Source: Eggerthellaceae bacterium | GTDB lineage: Bacteria > Actinomycetota > Coriobacteriia > Coriobacteriales > Eggerthellaceae | Length of the DNA: 10,875 nt | Assembly (NCBI GenBank): GCA_017459485.1 | Contig: JAFUCW010000440.1 | Span: 1 to 10,875 of the forward strand | Direction of reading: 5' to 3' | In this document: positions 1-7,663 of the stretch, piece by piece | Position numbering within the stretch: position 1 is the first letter of the stretch | Layout of the letters: every line of letters begins with the position of its first letter | Position numbers and translations under genes: made by a program | Notes under the pieces: model-generated | Told to the model about the DNA's origin: nothing | The model's database searches: none | What the model saw: only the letters and a program-made list of their open reading frames with translations

Positions 1-1732
1 AAGCATGATAGTGCGTGTCGAGTGTGGCCACCCAAGAGTAGCTGCCCGGCGCCACGTCGAATTCTTCGTCGGTGTGTGGTATGGTGGTCGGCTCGATAAA
101 GTCGCCCACTTCGGAAAGAAGCTGCGTGCTCACACCTGCGCTTGGCTTGTTCAGGCGCACCTTGACGGCCGAAACTTTCTTCACCTTGATAGTGTAGGTG
201 CTGGAAAGCCCCCCGGTCTTGTTGTCTTTGACAACAACCTGGTAGCTGCCTCCATCTGCTACATTGAACGAAACGTTGCCGTTTTCGTTTTGAGCCGTGC
301 CGTTGACGGTTACGCGATAGCCCTCTGCGTAGGTGCCGAACAGGACTCCACCCAAAGTGCGTTTGGTGGAAGCAGAGACGGTCAACCTGCTTGCCACGGT
401 CTCCACTTCGTACTCCTTCGTGGCAGTGTCGAACGTCCAGGGAAGACGTGTGCCACTTGGCTCTGCTACGGTAATTCCCGCCAACTGTGGAATACGCTTT
501 ATGCTAATGGGGATGTACTGGCGCTGCACCGTATTGCCATTTTGGTGAACGATCTTCAAGGCCAGCTTCCCGTTGCCGGTCTTTGCGTCCAGACCGCCAG
601 TTTTGCCCTCAAGCCCATAGGGAACCACCCTGGCAAGGTTGACCGTAGTCGAGTTCCAGCTCTTCCTGTTGCTCGAAGCCGACTCGTCGCCGCGGTATGT
701 GTCCGCCGTGTCGATGTATTCGCCATAGATGAAGTGAGTGCTTGTGGACAGACCGTCAGCCGGCACTAACGTGAAGCCCAGTGCGATCACGTCGTCGGGC
801 ATCTGCACGGTGTAGCTTTCCCCGCTTTGGGCGTGCGTCAGCGGGACCTTGCCGCTAGTAACCAGGAAGCTCAGGGACTTGTAGAAAGATGCAGCGGGAA
901 GCGCGGCCGACACGGTGACCGTGCTGCCCCCTGTTGGCACGCTGAACGACCCTGACACCTCGTAGTTGCCCTGGCGCGCTACATAGGTGTAGCTGCCCGT
1001 GCGCAACGAAAGCCCGCGTCCGTTTCCGGACGTGTCGTTGTAGACGATGCCGCCTTCGCTTTTCACTTCAACCGTCAAGCCGCTCGTCACGGCAGCGCCG
1101 CCCTTGGTTATGTTGAACGCGATGGAGCTTGCGGGCGCGGCAAGCCAGGCAGCATAGGCTGCTTCGGCATCCAGGATTGCCTGAAGCAGGTCTGACGCCA
1201 TTGCCGCATCTGCCGTGGGAAACACTTCTTTTGCATCTTGGTAGGCGGCGGCTACCGCGGGAAACGCCGCTTTCTGGGCGTCCATGTCCTTCGCTTCCGC
1301 CAACTTCACGGCCAGATCGAGCGTGTCTTCGCTGTAGGTTTCCTCGAAGCCGTTCGACGTGAACACGACGGCCTTCTTCACCGTGGAAGCGGGAACGTCC
1401 AGGTTCCATTCGCCGTTGTCGTAGAAATACGAGATGCTGTACGATTCGTCGTCGATGGCATAGATCCACCCATCCCGTGTGTCGAACGTGTGGCTTGTCG
1501 CGTCGAGCGCCTGGCGGACCGTTTGAGATGCCGTGTACGGCACCACTTCGGGCTCGATGACGTAGCGGTTGCCCGCCGTTGCCACCAGCACGAAGCTGCC
1601 CGAACTTGCCGCAGCCGTAGTGAATTGCTGTACGGTGCCTTCCAGCGCGAATGCAGGCACGCCCATGGTCATGAGCGTCACAAGCAAGACAACGGAGACA
1701 ACCTTCCTGCCCCATCCTTGCACTTTTTTCAT
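1..1732 (-). CDS. Secreted multi-domain beta-sandwich surface protein (C-terminus beyond window)
   Basis: Sixth gene of the - strand cluster. It is open to the window edge, so 577 codons are visible and the 3' end is missing. Residues 1-29 form a signal peptide (KK start, hydrophobic core, cleavage near VPAFA). Residues about 45-125 hold a small domain with 'TVRQAL', 'GWIYAID' and 'YFYDNGEW', loosely like the transcobalamin-type beta domain (weak). Residues 135-200 are Ala-rich helix. Residues 203-279 look like a PEGA/carboxypeptidase-regulatory beta repeat ending 'GSYTYVARQGNYEVSG'; a second copy begins near 521 ('GSYSWVATLDTHYHA'). Residues 415-519 match the cadherin-like beta-sandwich pattern (LAGITV, TKEYEV, YTIKVKK). 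A surface-exposed or wall-attached binding or adhesion role is likely; the anchor is not visible. The start is chosen for the classical signal peptide. An in-frame ATG at 1768, 11 bases after GAGGG, would add 12 residues. The gap to the upstream gene is 78 bases. No enzyme motif is seen. Confidence 0.85.
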   Translation of the reverse strand, partial: MKKVQGWGRKVVSVVLLVTLMTMGVPAFALEGTVQQFTTAAASSGSFVLVATAGNRYVIEPEVVPYTASQTVRQALDATSHTFDTRDGWIYAIDDESYSISYFYDNGEWNLDVPASTVKKAVVFTSNGFEETYSEDTLDLAVKLAEAKDMDAQKAAFPAVAAAYQDAKEVFPTADAAMASDLLQAILDAEAAYAAWLAAPASSIAFNITKGGAAVTSGLTVEVKSEGGIVYNDTSGNGRGLSLRTGSYTYVARQGNYEVSGSFSVPTGGSTVTVSAALPAASFYKSLSFLVTSGKVPLTHAQSGESYTVQMPDDVIALGFTLVPADGLSTSTHFIYGEYIDTADTYRGDESASSNRKSWNSTTVNLARVVPYGLEGKTGGLDAKTGNGKLALKIVHQNGNTVQRQYIPISIKRIPQLAGITVAEPSGTRLPWTFDTATKEYEVETVASRLTVSASTKRTLGGVLFGTYAEGYRVTVNGTAQNENGNVSFNVADGGSYQVVVKDNKTGGLSSTYTIKVKKVSAVKVRLNKPSAGVSTQLLSEVGDFIEPTTIPHTDEEFDVAPGSYSWVATLDTHYHA

Positions 1733-1810
1733 CGTTCTAGCCAGGTCGCCCCATCCTTCGTGCCGCATTCTTGCAATTGCCCTCGTTCAACTTAATTTCC
1801 CACCGCAATA

Positions 1811-4204
1811 CTAGTAAATGCACAGCACCACCCTGTCGAACAACCTCTGAAGAGGGTTGCGCTCTTGTTTGTATTCCTCCACGATGTTCCCTGCGAACGT
1901 TTTCACAAGATAGCGTTGCTCTTCGGATATCTCGTGGGTCGAGTACTTCGCGCACTCGTTGACTTCCAAACTGGGCTCGAACCACTCGCCGCTTGGGAAC
2001 GCCCCCGCAACCTGGTCCTTGTACGCGCGCAAAAACGTGGCATCCACTCCGGGCACCTTCCGCCTGATCAGAGACACCGCGTAGGCGAACGCCGCCCGCA
2101 CGGCATGGTTGCGGTCTTCGCCGGCGAAGGAATCGACGAAGCGCCTCAGCCGCATGCGCCTATACACCGTAATGGCAATAAGTGCCAGCAGCAGCAAAAG
2201 CAGCGATCCCAGCAAGATGAAAAGCAGCGTCATTCGGTTGTCGGATATGGTGTTAAGCGCGTCGTTCATGGCGTTTTGAGCCTGCTCGGCAGCATCCTGG
2301 AAGATGCTCTGCTCCTCTTCGGGCTCTTCCAGCTCTTCGGCAATGTCTTGGTTGGCAAGCGCGTTTGCCTGTGCCGTGCTGGGGTCTTCGATCGCCTGCC
2401 CGGCAAGCGCGTACATGTTTTCGCTTCGGTACTTCGGCGTGGCTTCGAAGGGCACCCAACCCACGCCGTCCAGGTAGTACTCAGCCCACGCATGGGCGTT
2501 CTGGTCGGTAACCTCGATCGGCTCTCCCGCAGTCGCCTGCTTGGCTGCCTCGCGCGTGATCACATAGCCTTCCACGTAACGCGCGGGCACGCCGAAGTAG
2601 CGCAGCATGAGCACAGACGCGCTGGCGTAGTGGACGCTATAGCCTGCATGACCCTGAGAAAGGAACCACTCGGTCGGGTCTTCGCCGACAACGTTGCCCA
2701 CTTCGGTGCGGTACTCCACGTTGTTCGTCAGGAATTCGTTGATGCGGATCTTCGCCTGCGTGGAGGAAAGCACTTCGCGCGGACCCAAGCAATCTTCGAG
2801 CAGATCGGCCTGGTCGGAGGTAAGCTCCAGGCACGTGGCGTAGACCATCTGACGGTAGGCCTGCTCGTTGGAGAAGTAGGAGACCGCCCCTTCGGTCGCA
2901 GGCGGATTTTGGTTCAGCTCCTGCTGGAGGACGTAGCTGCTATACACCGCATGGGGAACGTAGTTCGCCGTCCAACGGGTGAGCGCAGGCGTTCCTGCAA
3001 CCTCTTCGTCCCCGATCTGGCGGTCGTCGGAAAGCCGGGTTTGCGCCTGGTCGAACCCGTAGGGCGTGTACACGGTGCTGCGGCATGCCCCCACATTGGA
3101 CACTTCCATGGTGGCCACCTTGGTTTCGGGGTCGACCACCTTGTAGGCTTCCGCCGGCTGGCTCTGGCCGTAGAACCCCGCCTGGTGCAGCCAGTAGAAC
3201 AGGTCGCTGTACGCAAGGTTCTGGGACGCGTTCAAGGGCTGCCATTGGGAGTCGCGGTAGGTTTCGCGCACCAGGCCGCGCAAGTATGCAGGTTCCGGAT
3301 CTTCCATGGTCACGGAAAGCATGGTGCGCCCCGTCGCCCGCAAAGGACCTAGGTTGCGCAAATCCCCTTCGGGAAGCGGATTGCGATCGGGCTCGTAGGT
3401 GGCCTTGTGGTACCAGGATTGAATCGCTTCAGGCAAAGACCCGGCGTCGAGGGCACGGTAGGCCCCGGTAAGAGCAACCGCCGCAACCGCCAAGGCCAAG
3501 CCGGCAATGCCGATGCCCACGAGCAACGGAGCCTTGCTCAAGCCGGCACGGTCGTCGCCTCCGCGCACGCACTTGCCCACCAGCGTTACCGCAACGGCGG
3601 CGACGAACACCGAAAGCGCCGAATCGACGCGCACGACGCCGAACGCCAACCCCGCCAGCACGACCGCGGGCAGCACGAACGCCGCCCACAGGCGCCTTCC
3701 CGCCGTCGCGAACACGCATAACGCGCCGATCGCAGCGGAGAGCACGACCGAAAAGAACATGACGCTTCCCGCAGGCGCTCCCCCGTCGTCGAACTTCGGC
3801 TGGATCATGCCCGTGGCCCCGCAACGCAGGTCCGCTATGCAGTTCAAGTAGGCATTGAGCCCCTGCGAAAACGCTTCGCGAAACACCACGCACACTGCCA
3901 CGGCGGCAAGCACCGCAACAAGCGGCACGACGAACGGGTTGCCGATGCGCTGCGAAAGGGGCCTTCCGATCAAGACGGGAAGCAGCACGACCGCAATGAC
4001 GGCCAGACACGCAAGCAGCATGGCGCGCGCGTTGGCGCCAATCTGAGAAAGGCCCAGGTTGCTGTAAAGCAACATGATGAACGCCACGCCCAATATGGCG
4101 GCGGAAAGCACGCGCAGCGCGTAGTCTACGACGCTGCCGGTTGCAGACCTGGTTGCGCCCAAATCCAGCGTAATGCTCTTGCTTTGTGCTTTGGCCAACG
4201 CCAC
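1811..4204 (-). CDS. Polytopic transglutaminase-like protein with Ser-His-Glu in place of Cys-His-Asp
   Basis: Membrane protein of about 797 aa in the TgpA/transglutaminase-core style. Five to seven hydrophobic segments lie in the first 250 residues. A large extracytoplasmic part follows (about 250-657), then one membrane helix (about 658-680) and a cytoplasmic tail of about 120 residues. The transglutaminase core is recognisable from 'ASASVLMLRYFGVPARYVEGY', 'NAHAWAEYYLDGVGWVPFEATP'. At the nucleophile position the motif reads GYSVHYAS: Ser523 (codon AGC, 2636-2638) instead of Cys. The His is kept (571, 2492-2494), and the third residue is Glu587 (2444-2446) where TgpA-type enzymes have Asp. 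The domain may be inactive as a classical thiol enzyme. An acidic, probably helical stretch (EELEEPEEEQ) links the domain to the last helix. The start is uncertain: SD AAGGAGG at 4218-4224 sits 1 base from GTG 4216 and 13 bases from GTG 4204; I chose 4204. It lies 18 bases after the DUF58 gene and is the third member of the MoxR-DUF58-TGase trio. Confidence 0.9.
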   Translation of the reverse strand: MALAKAQSKSITLDLGATRSATGSVVDYALRVLSAAILGVAFIMLLYSNLGLSQIGANARAMLLACLAVIAVVLLPVLIGRPLSQRIGNPFVVPLVAVLAAVAVCVVFREAFSQGLNAYLNCIADLRCGATGMIQPKFDDGGAPAGSVMFFSVVLSAAIGALCVFATAGRRLWAAFVLPAVVLAGLAFGVVRVDSALSVFVAAVAVTLVGKCVRGGDDRAGLSKAPLLVGIGIAGLALAVAAVALTGAYRALDAGSLPEAIQSWYHKATYEPDRNPLPEGDLRNLGPLRATGRTMLSVTMEDPEPAYLRGLVRETYRDSQWQPLNASQNLAYSDLFYWLHQAGFYGQSQPAEAYKVVDPETKVATMEVSNVGACRSTVYTPYGFDQAQTRLSDDRQIGDEEVAGTPALTRWTANYVPHAVYSSYVLQQELNQNPPATEGAVSYFSNEQAYRQMVYATCLELTSDQADLLEDCLGPREVLSSTQAKIRINEFLTNNVEYRTEVGNVVGEDPTEWFLSQGHAGYSVHYASASVLMLRYFGVPARYVEGYVITREAAKQATAGEPIEVTDQNAHAWAEYYLDGVGWVPFEATPKYRSENMYALAGQAIEDPSTAQANALANQDIAEELEEPEEEQSIFQDAAEQAQNAMNDALNTISDNRMTLLFILLGSLLLLLLALIAITVYRRMRLRRFVDSFAGEDRNHAVRAAFAYAVSLIRRKVPGVDATFLRAYKDQVAGAFPSGEWFEPSLEVNECAKYSTHEISEEQRYLVKTFAGNIVEEYKQERNPLQRLFDRVVLCIY

Positions 4205-4217
4205 GCTGCGCCCCACA

Positions 4218-4224
4218 CCTCCTT
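4218..4224 (-). promoter_or_regulatory. Shine-Dalgarno of the transglutaminase-like gene
   Basis: Minus strand reads AAGGAGG, a near-perfect SD overlapping the TAA stop of the DUF58 gene (4223-4225), which suggests translational coupling. It is too close (1 base) to the GTG at 4216 and rather far (13 bases) from the GTG at 4204. GGGG at 4211-4214 is better spaced for 4204. This is the evidence that leaves the start open by four codons. Confidence 0.6.
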
Positions 4225-5317
4225 ACAGCTCTATGCTCTGGTAGAACTCGGCGTAGTCGGGCCGTCGCGCGTCCACGCAGACGACACGGATGGTGCCGAT
4301 CAGGTTTTGATAGTCTTCCTGGCCGCGGCACGAAACGCAGATAACATGCGATGCGTCCAGCGGCCCATAGGTGCGCTCGTAGAGCTCCAGGCACGTCTCC
4401 CCCGGCTCTATGGGCGAAGTGAGCAGCTGAGGGATGGTCTCTGCCAGGTCTTCTTCGAATTGGACCTCCCGCTCGAACACCAGGGAGGTTCCCACGTCGT
4501 TGTGCACAACGCGGAACGTAAGCTCGTCTTCCACCAAGCTCAGCCCGATGGACACCGCAAGCTCGGCCAGCGCGTCGCTTTGCTCAAGCGTCACAGGGTT
4601 CACGCAGCTCTTGTCCACCACTACCGCCAACCGCTTGTCCAACGGCAAGGAAGCGTCCTTGACCACCAGCTTGTCGGTCTTGCTGGAGAGTTTCCAATGG
4701 ATCTGGGTAATGTTGTCGCCTTCCTCGTATTCGCGAATTTGGAACACTTCGGAGCGGTCGGCACCCTTCTTGTAGGGGGAATACACGTCGTTGTCGAACG
4801 ATTCGCTTTCGGCCAGGTCGTAGGAGACGTCTATGTCGTGGACGGCGGGCATGATAGTGAAGTTGCAACTGTCCTGCTTGCCGGCGGGAACGCCCACAAG
4901 CCCCAGCGCGTCGCAGATGCGCACCTTGTCCAGGCTGACCCTCATCTTGCCCGGGTGCCCGTCGTTGACGCCCACGTCGATGGAAGCGCTGCCCTTGGGA
5001 AGCAAGGAGGTGCGCACCTTGCGCGACCTGCCCTGTCCCGTAAACGTGTTCTCCACGCCAATCGTGCCGCGCACGTTGAGCAGCGGCAAGACGCTTTCGT
5101 TGTGCAGATGCACCGTGCAAAGGGCGTCTTTGCCCTGGCCGCTGCGGCCCACTTCCGCGCGAACGGCCAGCTTGCGCCGCGCCGCAATGGCAACGCCCAA
5201 AGAGAGCACGAACACGACCGCCAGCGCAAGCAGTGCCACCTGGAACACCGCGCTGCCTGTGAGCACGTTGCCCACTACAAGCACAAGGATGATCACTATG
5301 GAAGCGGTCCTGCTCAT
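4223..5317 (-). CDS. DUF58 family membrane protein, MoxR partner
   Basis: 364 aa. Two adjacent hydrophobic segments (about 5-22 and 25-46) anchor it; the rest is soluble. The DUF58 signature is clear: REYEEGD at 195-201 followed by IHWKLSSK at 206-213 and LVVKD (family pattern ReYxxGDxxRxIdWkxSAr). A von Willebrand A-like fold follows ('AVVVDKS'), but no complete DxSxS metal site is visible. DUF58 proteins are typically encoded directly after a MoxR ATPase and before a transglutaminase-like membrane protein, exactly as here. The trio is generally thought to act as a chaperone or maturation system for envelope proteins, with exact biochemistry mostly unsettled. The start is ATG 5317 (MSRTASIVII), 22 bases after the MoxR stop. 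The frame stays open upstream to 5392, but that would overlap MoxR and bury the membrane segment. The SD is weak. Confidence 0.92.
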   Translation of the reverse strand: MSRTASIVIILVLVVGNVLTGSAVFQVALLALAVVFVLSLGVAIAARRKLAVRAEVGRSGQGKDALCTVHLHNESVLPLLNVRGTIGVENTFTGQGRSRKVRTSLLPKGSASIDVGVNDGHPGKMRVSLDKVRICDALGLVGVPAGKQDSCNFTIMPAVHDIDVSYDLAESESFDNDVYSPYKKGADRSEVFQIREYEEGDNITQIHWKLSSKTDKLVVKDASLPLDKRLAVVVDKSCVNPVTLEQSDALAELAVSIGLSLVEDELTFRVVHNDVGTSLVFEREVQFEEDLAETIPQLLTSPIEPGETCLELYERTYGPLDASHVICVSCRGQEDYQNLIGTIRVVCVDARRPDYAEFYQSIEL

Positions 5318-5339
5318 GGCGCCGGCATCGCCCCGTTTC

Positions 5340-6290
5340 CTAACGCAGGTCGCGGACGTCGTCTGCCAGAGGCATGGGCACGTCAGCAACAATTTCGGAG
5401 AGGATGTCGGAAGCGTTGTACTCGTTGAGCTTCGCCTTGGAGTTCAGCATAAGGCGGTGCTCGAACACGTCGGGGCACACCGCGCGGATGTCGTCGGGCA
5501 CCACGTAGTCGCGGCCCGCCACGAACGCGTAAGCCTTCGCCATACGCGTGAGCGCCAGAGCGCCACGGGGGCTGATGCCCAAAGCTACCATCTGGTGCTC
5601 GCGCGTCTTCTGCACGATTTCTGCCACGTAGCGGTAAACCGAATCGTGGATCTGCACGTTGTTGGTCGCGTCAACCAGGGCGCGCAGCTCTTCGATGGAA
5701 AGCACCTTCACTACGCTGTCCAGCGGGTCCGACACGCGGCGCGCAGAGAGGATCTCCACTTGCGCGTCGAGGTCCGGATAGCCAATAGAGAGCTTCACCA
5801 TGAAGCGGTCCAGCTGCGAGTTAGGAAGCATCTGCGTGCCGGCCGACCCCACCGGGTTTTCGGTGGCGAGCACCACGAAGGGGTCAGGAAGGTCGTAGGT
5901 CACGCCGTCGACCGTCACGCGCTTTTCTTCCATGGCCTCCAGCAGCGCCGCCTGCGTCTTGGACGAGGTACGGTTGATTTCGTCGGCAAGGAGCAGGTTG
6001 GTCATGATGTCGCCTTCGCGGTAGACGAAGTTGCCGGAGTCCTTGTCGTAGACGGAAAAGCCGACGATGTCGGAGGGCATAGTATCGGGCGTGAACTGGA
6101 TACGCCGCGTGTCTAGGCCCATGGATTTCGCGAACGCGAGCGCCATGGTGGTCTTGCCCACGCCGGGAACGTCTTCGAGCAGCACGTTGCCGCGCGCCAG
6201 GATTGCCATGAGCACGTGTTCGACCACGGCGTCCTTGCCCTTGATGACCTTCGTTACCTCGTCTTTGATGCTTTGTACTTGCGGGTTCAT
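5340..6290 (-). CDS. MoxR-type AAA+ ATPase
   Basis: 316 aa, a normal length for the MoxR family. It carries Walker A EDVPGVGKTT (39-48), Walker B LLLADEINR (99-107), sensor 1 ATENP (142-146) and the NSQLDRF arginine segment, followed by the C-terminal lid with 'SPRGALAL' (sensor 2 area). All nucleotide-binding residues are intact, so it should be an active cytoplasmic ATPase. MoxR proteins act as chaperones that help metal-centre insertion or complex assembly, usually with a VWA/DUF58 partner, which is the next gene. The start is ATG 6290 (MNPQVQSIKDEV), preceded by AAAGG, and leaves a 25-base gap to the upstream lipoprotein stop. An in-frame start at 6356 would overlap that gene by about 40 bases and add a non-family-like head. 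Confidence 0.95.
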   Translation of the reverse strand: MNPQVQSIKDEVTKVIKGKDAVVEHVLMAILARGNVLLEDVPGVGKTTMALAFAKSMGLDTRRIQFTPDTMPSDIVGFSVYDKDSGNFVYREGDIMTNLLLADEINRTSSKTQAALLEAMEEKRVTVDGVTYDLPDPFVVLATENPVGSAGTQMLPNSQLDRFMVKLSIGYPDLDAQVEILSARRVSDPLDSVVKVLSIEELRALVDATNNVQIHDSVYRYVAEIVQKTREHQMVALGISPRGALALTRMAKAYAFVAGRDYVVPDDIRAVCPDVFEHRLMLNSKAKLNEYNASDILSEIVADVPMPLADDVRDLR

Positions 6291-6315
6291 TGCCTGCCTT
6301 TCGTGTTCGCCCGCC

Positions 6316-7611
6316 CTAGGCGGCTTTCTGCACGCTGCTTGCCAGCGTGTTGTCAAAGTCGAAGAAGTTGCCGTTGCCGTTTTGCTGGAGCAGCTGCAAG
6401 GCCGTGAGAGCGCACCCCGCCTGACGCGTAGCCAGGATGTTGGAGCTGCTGTCTACGCCTTCTGCAAGCTGACTGGCAAAACCGCCGTCAGAGTTGCGAA
6501 AGAACATGAGCGCATCTGCCAAGCTGCCGCCATCCTTGACGAATCGCTCGTCCGTTGCAGGGTCTATGCCCAGCGCGCAGAGCGCGAGTATAACTTGCGA
6601 GCACGTGTCCGACGAATAGACGCCATCCATGTCGTAGCACCCGTCGGCGTTCTGTGCGGCAGAAAGGTAGTCGATTGCATGCCCGACGGCGGTATCGACC
6701 TTGGATGCCGTCTCGTCTGAAAGTGCAGAGCGGTTGGCCACGCCCGCGTCTCCGTAGTAGAACGCAAGCGCCTGGAGCGCCATGGCGGTAATGTCGGTGC
6801 TTTCCCCGCCCGGCGAAAGGCCGAACCCGCCCGCTTCGTCTTGGCAGGAAAGCAGCTCGGAGACCACAGCGTCTTCGCTGTAGCGGGCCTCTGTCGGCCA
6901 TTCGTAGCCGCCGCCCTTCGCAGCCAAGAGAGCATAGATAAGCGCATTGCTGCCCTGGTAGGACAGCTCCTCTTCACGCACCCAGTTGTAGGTGCCGTCG
7001 GCAATTAGGTCGATGGGCTGGCCTTGCGCGTTGGTGCCGAAAGAAGTAGGGTCGCCGCCCGCCGCGCGCACCGCCATGGCGATGCGATGCCATTCGGTAC
7101 CTGCCGCATAACCCAGCAGGTCATCAGTCTCGTAGGCGTCCTCCACGAAGGTCTGGAGGTCGGAAAGATACGCTGGATCAGGCTGGCCCAGGTTGGCGCG
7201 GTCCGCGAAAACGACGTACCAGTCGGTTTCGCTGCTGCCGGCGCCGTACCAGGAGGCAGAAGAGATGGGGTCGCCTGACGCAATGCCGCCCTCCGCAAGC
7301 AAAAACGAGCTTGCACCCTCGATCGCCTGTTCGAAAGAGACGGATGCGTCGGATGACGTGCCCTCAGCCGCTGAGGCGCCCTCGACCGCAGAAGCGCTTT
7401 GTGCACCCGAGCTCTCCTGGGCGCTCGCAGCGCTTTGCGCCGAAACGCCCTGATCCGCTGCCTGCGACGAGCTTGTCTCCTGCGTTCCGCCTGCACATCC
7501 AACGAGCATGGTCACGGCAAGGATAGCGGCAAGGGGCACGCAGAGTCTTGTCAAGCGCAGCGATTCGCGCATTGCTCGACCGTGCTGGTTTCGTGTAGTG
7601 AAGTTAATCAA
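6316..7611 (-). CDS. Lipoprotein with alpha/alpha-toroid (prenyltransferase/terpenoid-cyclase-like) domain, candidate cobalamin-binding alpha domain
   Basis: 431 aa from TTG 7611. It has a lipoprotein signal with lipobox LVGC (lipidated Cys39), then a Ser/Ala/Gly spacer (40-90) and a helical domain from about 91 to the end. The domain has repeated helix pairs capped by QxxDGG-like turns: CQDEAGGFG (256-264), QNADGCYD (320-327) and RNSDGGFA (372-379). Other landmarks are 'STDITAMALQALA' and 'SDTCSQVILALCALGIDP', typical of the terpenoid-cyclase/prenyltransferase toroid fold. The N-terminal domain of intrinsic factor and transcobalamin has the same fold. I see no DxDD or other cyclase catalytic motif, so a binding role outside the membrane is more likely than an enzyme. 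It lies 52 bases after the transcobalamin-like gene and under the same B12 riboswitch. The start could instead be ATG 7572 (392 aa before processing changes), but the SD favours TTG 7611. Ligand binding is inferred. Confidence 0.92.
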   Translation of the reverse strand: MINFTTRNQHGRAMRESLRLTRLCVPLAAILAVTMLVGCAGGTQETSSSQAADQGVSAQSAASAQESSGAQSASAVEGASAAEGTSSDASVSFEQAIEGASSFLLAEGGIASGDPISSASWYGAGSSETDWYVVFADRANLGQPDPAYLSDLQTFVEDAYETDDLLGYAAGTEWHRIAMAVRAAGGDPTSFGTNAQGQPIDLIADGTYNWVREEELSYQGSNALIYALLAAKGGGYEWPTEARYSEDAVVSELLSCQDEAGGFGLSPGGESTDITAMALQALAFYYGDAGVANRSALSDETASKVDTAVGHAIDYLSAAQNADGCYDMDGVYSSDTCSQVILALCALGIDPATDERFVKDGGSLADALMFFRNSDGGFASQLAEGVDSSSNILATRQAGCALTALQLLQQNGNGNFFDFDNTLASSVQKAA

Positions 7612-7620
7612 AACTACGAT

Positions 7621-7628
7621 TCACCTCT
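7621..7628 (-). promoter_or_regulatory. Shine-Dalgarno supporting a TTG start
   Basis: Minus strand reads AGAGGTGA, seven of eight bases of the ideal SD, nine bases before TTG 7611. The later ATG at 7572 has only a weak purine run in front. This favours the rare TTG start, which gives a long (38-residue) lipoprotein leader. Confidence 0.55.
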
Positions 7629-7663
7629 CATTTCTTCATGCGTTCAAAGCGGACACCGCAATG

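Noticed and set aside
5..769. Long + strand open frame opposite the left-edge gene
   Set aside because: It is antisense to a - strand frame with a signal peptide and recognisable beta-sandwich domains. Its own translation shows no motif and it lacks a convincing SD.
1865..3352. 495-codon + strand open frame
   Set aside because: Mirror of the transglutaminase-like gene in GC-rich DNA. The opposite frame carries clear family motifs; this one is His/Arg-rich without any.
4184..6116. Two overlapping + strand open frames of over 400 codons
   Set aside because: Antisense to the DUF58 and MoxR genes, both of which have unmistakable motifs. These are composition artefacts.
6316..7611. Squalene-hopene or terpene cyclase enzyme
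   Set aside because: Only the toroid fold signature is present. There is no DxDD acid motif, the protein is shorter than the cyclases, and it is a lipoprotein exposed outside the membrane.
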